Below are positions 58,421 to 64,000 of a stretch of 64,000 nt of DNA, one piece after another. A program made the position numbers and the translations under genes. The notes beneath the pieces were generated by a model that was given only the letters and a program-made list of their open reading frames with translations, was not told where the DNA came from and did no database searches. The stretch covers positions 29,447,426 through 29,511,425 of the forward strand of contig NC_090321.1 in assembly GCF_040869045.1 (NCBI RefSeq), given 5' to 3'. This stretch comes from Eurosta solidaginis (Eukaryota > Arthropoda > Insecta > Diptera > Tephritidae). Numbering within the stretch: position 1 is the first letter of the stretch; each line of letters starts with the position of its first letter.

Positions 58421-58702
58421 TTAGAGTAACGCGCGGTTCGCTGAGGAGGTTGCTATCCTCAGTGCAAGGTATTTGTTTTGAAGAAATTGGGTGACCAAAC
58501 AATCTCTGGCATAGTATTCGGAGGACTTTTTGTGTATGTCTCTTAGGGCCTTATCTCGCTCCTTTCCCTCATCCGGCTGAATTCTTAAGTGCAGGAAGTC
58601 ATCTTCATAGGCACTAAGTTCCGGAGCGACGTGGCAATTTTCTCGACCAACGGCTGTCATATTAGTGTAACTCCATTTAATTTCTTGCAATCTCTCCCAC
58701 AT
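58421..58702 (-). CDS. Unrecognised 93-codon open frame
   Basis: Starts at ATG 58702 and ends next to HINE H. The composition is protein-like: charged, soluble, with few F/L runs, unlike the repeat-driven frames (for example YEDDFLHLRIQPDEGKERDKALRDIHKK). No domain is recognised. It could be an exon or a piece of a mobile-element protein; the HINE may have inserted beside or into it. No splice or promoter evidence was weighed. Confidence 0.25.
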   Translation of the reverse strand: MWERLQEIKWSYTNMTAVGRENCHVAPELSAYEDDFLHLRIQPDEGKERDKALRDIHKKSSEYYARDCLVTQFLQNKYLALRIATSSANRALL

Positions 58703-59783
58703 ATATTATATTCTAGATGAGTAAAGCGACAAGTCCTTCGAGTTTTTTTGCTCTACCCCAATATGTCGGTATACGCACGTAAATACAACTTCAAGGGGCG
58801 TATACTCGTATTGAAGGCGGATATTTTGCAATTGCGGTATTACTTACTTGCTTCCTTTGCTGACACATTTGCAGTTGTTGTTTTGTTTTTTATGTTCTTG
58901 TTATTTTAGCCGCGATATCACGTTGTCAATTTGCACGCACGCATACACTGATCTGTTTGCCTTTCATTATTTGAATACTACTTTACTTACATTTCTGTGC
59001 AGTCATGTTCGTGTGCCAGTGTATGTGTGTGTGTGTGCGTGTGTGTGTTGCGTGCTCACAGTTGTTGTGTTATACTATAAATTGCTGCTGCTGTTTATTT
59101 TTGTGAAGTGAATCCTTATCAGCCCCAATAACGCTGTTACGCGCTGTTACACAGACTCCTCGTAACGTTCATTTGCTTGTCATTGCTGTGCATGTATGAC
59201 GTATGTATGTGTAGGTATTTGTATTTGTTTCCTGTGTCAGTCTTTGCCGCAGTCACTTGGTTATTTGCATTACAAGTATTTTGAAGAGTATTCCTGTTCC
59301 TGTACTTAACTACTTCCCCACTGCCTGTCACCCAATTTTTTTGCTGCCATTCATATCCACTCCTTCTTTTACGTAATTTTTTATAGTGATGTAGGCGCAA
59401 CTTTGTGTGTACCGCAGTTGCCCCTAGAGCGATCCAGAGTGCGAGCAGTCAAGTTTTTTCTCATTTGTTTCATATTTGGACATGTCTTTATTTAGCATTC
59501 GAAACGCGCATTCATCAAAGTGTTTTTCGTGGCTCTCTTTGTTTATCGCTATAATTTTCGCTGCGCAACTTCCATTTGCTGCTTTGAAATTCTTCGTTTG
59601 TGCGTTTTAACATGTTCTTTTGTATCAAAAATGTGTTAAAAATTTATTTAAAGTAAATGTAATAAAACACTTTTTCCTTTTTTTTTATTTCGTGTTTGTA
59701 AATTTTCCGTTTTTTTTTCTGTATGTTTTTAAAAAACTGATTAATATTCTTGTTGCATTTCCAGTGGGCTCATTATATTAGTG
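58703..59783. other. No recognised gene; (GT)n at 59020-59049
   Basis: A GT-rich microsatellite with one CG interruption. Frames 58848-59111 (plus) and 59137-59400 (minus) have no motif. Confidence 0.5.
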
Positions 59784-59999
59784 CAGTGGTGCACTCGAGA
59801 GCTTTGTAGAGCTTCGGAAAACTATTAGGCATTCGCTTGCATATCGTGTGAGCGCAACGACAAATATTCAGGGAAGCACGTCGTCAATCAGTTTAAGCTT
59901 GTACTTCATGCAGTGAGCATCTCATGCGTTGACTCACATATACCACTACAAAAAAAGTTGCGTTCGTATATGAAATGGCGCCGTAGTTGTGCACTACTG
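59784..59999. mobile_element. hAT-type MITE, second copy, with 8-bp target duplication
   Basis: 216 bp, starting CAGTGGTGCAC and ending GTGCACTACTG. The flanks are TATTAGTG (59776-59783) and TATTAATA (60000-60007), 6 of 8 identical. The left end GAGAGCTTTGTAGAGCTTCG matches the reverse complement of the right end of 8591-8816, and AGTTGTGCACTACTG mirrors its left end, so this is the same family in opposite orientation. Confidence 0.8.
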
Positions 60000-60244
60000 T
60001 ATTAATAATTGCAAGAAAAAATTCTTGAGGTCACGTTTTTCTGCAAATTGCGCTAATGGCTAAAAATTTGTGATGATATTAAATTATAAGCAGGCAAATT
60101 TTGATTGAGAAATTGACAAAGGGTTTCATAGAAGAAGAAAAAAACACCATGAGTGAAACAAACACCGAAAAGTCTTTTCTTGAGCGGTAAAGCCCTGCAG
60201 CTGGTATTATTATCACCAACATAAAATTAAAAAAATTGCACTTC

Positions 60245-61190
60245 AGGGGGTCACACAGTCTGAGGCTCTCTTAAGTCTCGGAGAGGTTTTCCCCAACTCT
60301 GGTTGAGCTGATGGTGTTGCAGACCGTCGTTTTGCAACACCGTACAAGTTTTACAGGGAAACCAAATAGCAGCATATAGGCGACTCCTTTTCCGGCTATC
60401 CAAGGCGGTTTTAAAATCAACGAAGAGGTGATGTGTGTAAATTTTGTTTTGCGAATTTTTTCCAAGATTTGGCGCATATTGAAAATGTATTCGATGGTAT
60501 GTCTGAATCAGCACTTGTATGGATCAATTAACCGATTCACGGCAGTGGGATTCAATCGTTCTCACAATACACTTGACCTGACCTTATATACGATATTACG
60601 AAGGCAGATTCCGCGATATTTAGCACAGTTTTCTAATCCCTCTCTTATCTTTGGACTGGTTAAAGAACACTAAGATTCAAATCATTACGCAAGCACTTGT
60701 TCGTTCAGAAGGTGATACAGGTGCCACATTAACCCCTCGCCGTATTATTTGAATAGCTCCGCAGGCAATCCATTATCGGCTTCATAATCTGATTATTGCT
60801 CTAACTTTTTCCTAATCGGATGAGGGGACTTTAATTTCACCGTCACCAATTGCAGTATGTGGTTCATCGTCTTCCCTGAGCAGTACATCGGTTTCTTTAT
60901 TTGAGAGAGCTTTGAAGTGTAATCTCCATAATCTAAATACCCTCTGGACATCGGTTACAAGGTCGCCGTTTTTCGTTCTTACAAGAGTAAACCTTTCGTC
61001 TGTCGCCAATTTTCTATAAAATTTTCGTTCGTTATTCATGGTGGCTAGCCATTTTTAGCACTTCGTCCTCACGCCTTTCTGCCTCAGCTTTTCTCTTCCT
61101 GAGAAAGGCGTCTCGCTCCCATTTCCAACTCGCGATATGTACGTAAGCCAAATTGATATAGACGTTGTTGTTCTCTACCAACAAAAAAAA
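60245..61190 (-). mobile_element. RTE-like LINE: linker and first RT motifs, minus strand
   Basis: The minus strand, from right to left, reads a basic linker (RKRKAEAERREDE near 61090), NNERKFYRKLA and GDLVTDVQ (60920-61030), then ADNGLPAELFK (near 60770), a decayed YRGISLL region, RQILEK, and HLFVDFKTALDS (60410-60440), the RT motif A with its aspartate. Further left, GENLSET marks the end of the palm entry (near 60280). Two or more frameshifts around 60360-60430 break it. The YADD half of RT is absent, so it is truncated 3' at about 60245. Confidence 0.75.
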
Positions 61191-61265
61191 AATATCTGTA
61201 GCGCACTTTCATGCAGACTTTCTTATAGAGTGATTGATAAATTTGCGTACACTTGTTGACACATT
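61191..61265. other. Short gap left of HINE I
   Basis: Nothing recognised. Confidence 0.3.
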
Positions 61266-61812
61266 TTTATACTCAGCTGAGCAGATCCCCCAGAGTATAT
61301 TAATTTTGTTCGCATAAGGGTACCCCGTAACTGCATAAACTAATAGAGATAGATATAAGCTTCTATATATCAAAATGATGTGGGCAAAAAAAGAAATTCA
61401 TTTAGCCATGTCCGTCCTTCCGTCCGTCTGTCCGTAAACAGGATAACTTGAGTAAATTTTGGGGTATCTTAAATTAAATAAATTGAAATTTGGTATGTAA
61501 GTTCCTGAGCACTCATCTCAGATCGCTATTTAAAATGAAAGAAATCGAACTATAACCACGCCCACTTTTTCGATATCGAAAATTTCGAAAAACCGAAAAA
61601 GTGCGATAATTCATTACCAAAGATGGATAAAGCGATGAAACTTGGTAGGTGGGTTGACCATATGACGCAGAATAGTAAATTATTAAAATTTTGGACAATG
61701 GGCGTGGCACCGCCCACTTTTTAAAGAAGGTAATTTAAAAGTTTTGCAAGCTGTAATTTGACAGCTGAGTATATAATGTTCGGTTACACCCGAACTATCC
61801 TTTCTTACTTGT
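61266..61812 (+). mobile_element. HINE/DINE-1-like element, copy I (minimal, no 130-bp array)
   Basis: 547 bp with both ends: TTATACTCAGCTGAGCAGAT on the left, then the TCCG tract (61410-61433), one core module, then AGCTGAGTATATAATGTTCGG into the hairpin 61778-61795 and CTTACTTGTT on the right. The entire array and most of the core are missing. Both subterminal repeats carry CAGCTG instead of the CAGTTG seen in most copies. Confidence 0.88.
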
Positions 61813-61837
61813 TTATGTAGAAATTGTCGTTATGAGG

Positions 61838-61935
61838 GCATAGAATATACCCGCGGTAGGTGTGACTATCGTAAAAGGCATACCATCAAATTTCCATTCC
61901 TGGTTTGTGCGCTAGGTCTGGAATCTACCACGTTA
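61838..61935 (+). repeat. Dispersed repeat R, copy 5 (fragment), directly upstream of the endonuclease remnant
   Basis: GGGCATAGAATATACCCGCG, GTAGGTGTGACTATCGTAAAAGGC and ATACCATCAAA match the first blocks of R copy 4. It is followed after about 40 bp by the LINE endonuclease at 61985, suggesting that R is (or derives from) the 5' leader of this LINE. Confidence 0.55.
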
Positions 61936-61984
61936 AAATGCTTTCAAATGAAACAATGTAATAAGATCACGATTTGAGGGCATG

Positions 61985-62340
61985 TGCTTGAAACGTCCGA
62001 CCTCTCACAGGAGAAGCTACCGATGCACGACTGTTTCAGTTGGTTGATGTCATTGTCAAGACAATGGCCGACATCAACGCCATACCGGAAGCACGATGGA
62101 CGGGGCAACGCATGAATAAATGCGTAATTCGGAGCGAGTGTGTTGGGTTTGTGGTGGAAAAGAAACTTTGCCACCAAGTTCCTTCGTTTCGATTTCATTT
62201 ATATATGCTTACGCACCTATAGACGATGCGAACGAAAAGAACAAGGACAACACCTATGAAAAACTACAAAAGACGATGACTGCCCGCCATGATATTAAAA
62301 TAATGCTGGGCGACTTGAATGCCAGTTTGGGCCATTAAAT
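61985..62340 (+). mobile_element. RTE-like LINE: N-terminal endonuclease remnant, plus strand
   Basis: Reads a NVRPLS-like start (near 61992, expected WNVRTL), DINAIPEARWTGQ with the catalytic glutamate at 62088-62090, YAYAPIDDANEKNKD and ending IKIMLGDLNASLGH, with aspartate and asparagine of GDLNA at 62312-62320. This is the apurinic-type endonuclease fold order seen in RTE/craniofacial-protein-2-like LINE products. A frameshift near 62160 separates the two halves; a stop follows at 62336. It faces away from the RT piece at 60245-61190. Confidence 0.75.
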
Positions 62341-62951
62341 TGCCTTTGGTCATACAGTCGGAAGATTTAGCCTCCACGACGTAACATTTCCCAACGGATT
62401 GAGATGGTAGATTATCGTGAATGAGGATTCCAAACATTCTTAATTTTATAAACATAAAATATATAGCTCTCAGTAGGTTTAAATTGGTTATATGGCATCA
62501 AAATGGGTTTTCATTTCCTACTTGAGCTACCTTGTAAGCAACCATTATACCTGCTTACATACCTTCACACATATATACAAATATTAGTTTGACACTTTTG
62601 TGTCAAGGTAGAAATAAGCAACAGCATCAGCAGCTAAATTAAATTCTTGTGACATAATTTATGAGGACAAACAAGTGTTTGCATGGCCCACAAGGTAAAG
62701 GGTACAGCTGAACGAAAATATTGAGAAGTAGGAGCACGAATACTAGTACTAAAACAAAGGTGTGAGCAAAAGAACTGGTATGCGAAGGTGTCGTGATGTG
62801 GCAGTAAATATTGTTACTTCACTAATGCCGGCGCAGTATGTCATCAAACGCAAAGAAGAAAAAACTGAATAAAAAAAACACCAAATAAAGAGAAGTTATA
62901 GCAAAATGAAAATTACAAAATTTGCCACCTACAAGAATTTGTCACCATAAA
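62341..62951. other. No recognised gene
   Basis: Unique AT-rich DNA. Confidence 0.45.
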
Positions 62952-63205
62952 TGGCGGCCGCTGTAGTGCGGTGTTAGCGTGCTCTGCCTACCACACCGAA
63001 GGTCCTTGGTACGGGTCGTAGGCAAACATTGAAAATTTGGAAACAAATGTTTGGCACTGATTTGGCAAATACGTCGAGATTATTTCTGTCACGAAAAGCT
63101 GTTCAATGAAAACTCATCTGCCCTGCGGATGCCGTTTGCAGTCAGCATAAGATACGTAGGTTCCGTCTAGCCCATTAAAAGGAGCACGACGCAAGTATAT
63201 ATATT
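62952..63205 (+). mobile_element. tRNA-like SINE, copy 3
   Basis: Head ATGGCGGCCGCTGTAGTGCGGTGTTAGCGTGCTCTGCCTACC (A-box-like TAGTGCGGTGTTAGCGTG), then CACACCGAAGGTCCTTGGTACGGGTC where the B box is decayed. The body has GTCGAGATTATTTCTGTCACGA, AAAACTCATCTG, GGATGCCGTTTG and GGTTCCGTCTAGCC, ending GGAGCACGACGCAAGT. Its 3' end is shorter than in copy 2. Confidence 0.72.
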
Positions 63206-63714
63206 TTAACTAAGCAAAGAAATATGTGTGGCGGGAGCAACAGCTGTTACAGTAGCTTTAATTTGCTAGCGTGCGCCAGCCAAGCAACGAGGCTAAAATG
63301 AAAACCTCTATGCTGCAACAACATAGCGAAAAGCGCTAAAAAGTCACCAACACTTGCTACAGCCAACGCATTCGCAGCTGTCTATTTGTGTGTGTGAGTA
63401 TATATTGCATAGCACATATTTCAATATGGTAGTGAATAAAGGTGAAAAGCCAAGTGGCAATATATTGCATAAGTAACTTAAGCGTATGTATGTTACGTAT
63501 ATTTGTTTTTGTTACAAATATACATACCTTTATATCATGCAGCTTTAGCACTTGCAACACATGCCACATTGTTAAGCGCCACACCACTTTGTTAAAGTTG
63601 CTACAGCAATTTTCACGTGATACATTATAGCTTGTTTTGGTTGCTCCAACTTACCACCAAGGTAGGTAACAATGATAGCCCCAAATGCCTGTTACCCTAA
63701 AGCTTTTATTCCAA
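63206..63714. other. No recognised gene
   Basis: Unique; the frames 63357-63587 (minus) and 63442-63630 (plus) are mutual shadows without motifs. Confidence 0.45.
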
Positions 63715-63885
63715 ACAGTGCATACAGCAGTGAACAGAAAAAAAGCGGTAGAAATTTTAATTAAATTTCATCAGTTAGCTTCTTCCGTTAGAGTTCTATG
63801 AATATTTTTGAGTATTCAGTTCTGTAGTCCAATCAGTTTTAGTCCAACAAAGTACATATTAAAGTCTCTCAAAGCTCGTTGGAAC
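63715..63885 (+). repeat. AT-rich dispersed repeat A, copy 3
   Basis: GTAGAAATTTTAATTAAATTTCATCAGTTA and TTTTTGAGTATTCAGTTCTGTAGTCCAATC match 56320-56350 and 56525-56555 in order, with a deletion between. Confidence 0.55.
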
Positions 63886-64000
63886 CTGCAGCAGCAAGGA
63901 ACTGAGTCTTCTTAGATCGCGTAAAGCGGAGCGTACAGGAACGGCTATGGCCATATGTTGAAGATTTAGAAGCGGGAAACTGCCAAGGTAAAGAGAGTCT

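Overview
The window looks like gene-poor, AT-rich, repeat-dominated intergenic (or giant intronic) DNA from a higher dipteran genome. The best guess is a tephritid-type fly. That guess rests on the repeat complement: DINE-1/HINE-like elements with a (ACGG)n tract and a 130-bp tandem repeat, RNase-H-bearing LINEs, R1-type LINE reverse transcriptase, a tRNA-like SINE and hAT-type MITEs. The species assignment is inference. I found no convincing host protein-coding gene, tRNA or rRNA gene. Nearly every open frame above 60 codons is a frame through a repeat, and almost every recognisable coding piece is a broken retrotransposon.

Backbone of the window: nine copies of one element family (A 1-235, B 3969-7667, C 13419-16568, D 21973-23507, E 30210-33562, F 38643-39639, G 48207-50568, H 56655-58400, I 61266-61812), plus one old remnant (29750-30207) and one decayed array built from its internal module (54480-55360). 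Complete copies have a fixed end with an 18-nt hairpin (GTTCGGGTGTAACCGAAC), 13-bp subterminal inverted repeats (ATACTCAGTTGAG), a 130-bp tandem array of 0 to about 17 units, a modular AT-rich core with GGGCGTGG and TTTCGATATCGAAA motifs, and an (ACGG)n microsatellite. This matches non-autonomous Helentron derivatives (DINE-1/HINE). Copy C sits inside the 3' region of a LINE, so the site before insertion can be inferred.

Left third (1-21960): LINE RNase H remnant (821-1770), repeat P (1977-2440), minus-strand LINE tail (2441-2955), an 11-bp periodic array (3600-3740), HINE B, a hAT MITE with 8-bp target duplication (8591-8816), a pyrimidine-rich repeat region (9241-10460), R1-type RT (11780-12440), a LINE split by HINE C (13340-17310), and a second 11-bp periodic array (19140-19985).

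Middle (21960-43600): HINE D, LINE RNase H (24571-25060), SINE (26054-26325), leader-type repeat R (27590-27900, 34262-34480), repeat P plus 11-bp array (28033-29030), HINE E, two more RNase H remnants (34735-34905, 36300-36860), AT-rich repeat family A (37225-38480), HINE F, and two copies of a broken LINE RT segment (40590-41310, 42795-43562) with an RNase H remnant between them.

Right third (43600-64000): polypurine tract and SINE (45220-45838), repeat R (47500-47690, 53345-53670), HINE G, R1-type RT (51370-52170), the 100-bp module array, a long inverted repeat (55581-55910), HINE H, a hAT MITE (59784-59999), an RTE-like LINE in two opposed pieces flanking HINE I (60245-61190 and 61838-62340), and a last SINE (62952-63205). 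The genes do not form a pathway. The biology here is transposon nesting, satellite birth inside a transposon, and repeat decay.
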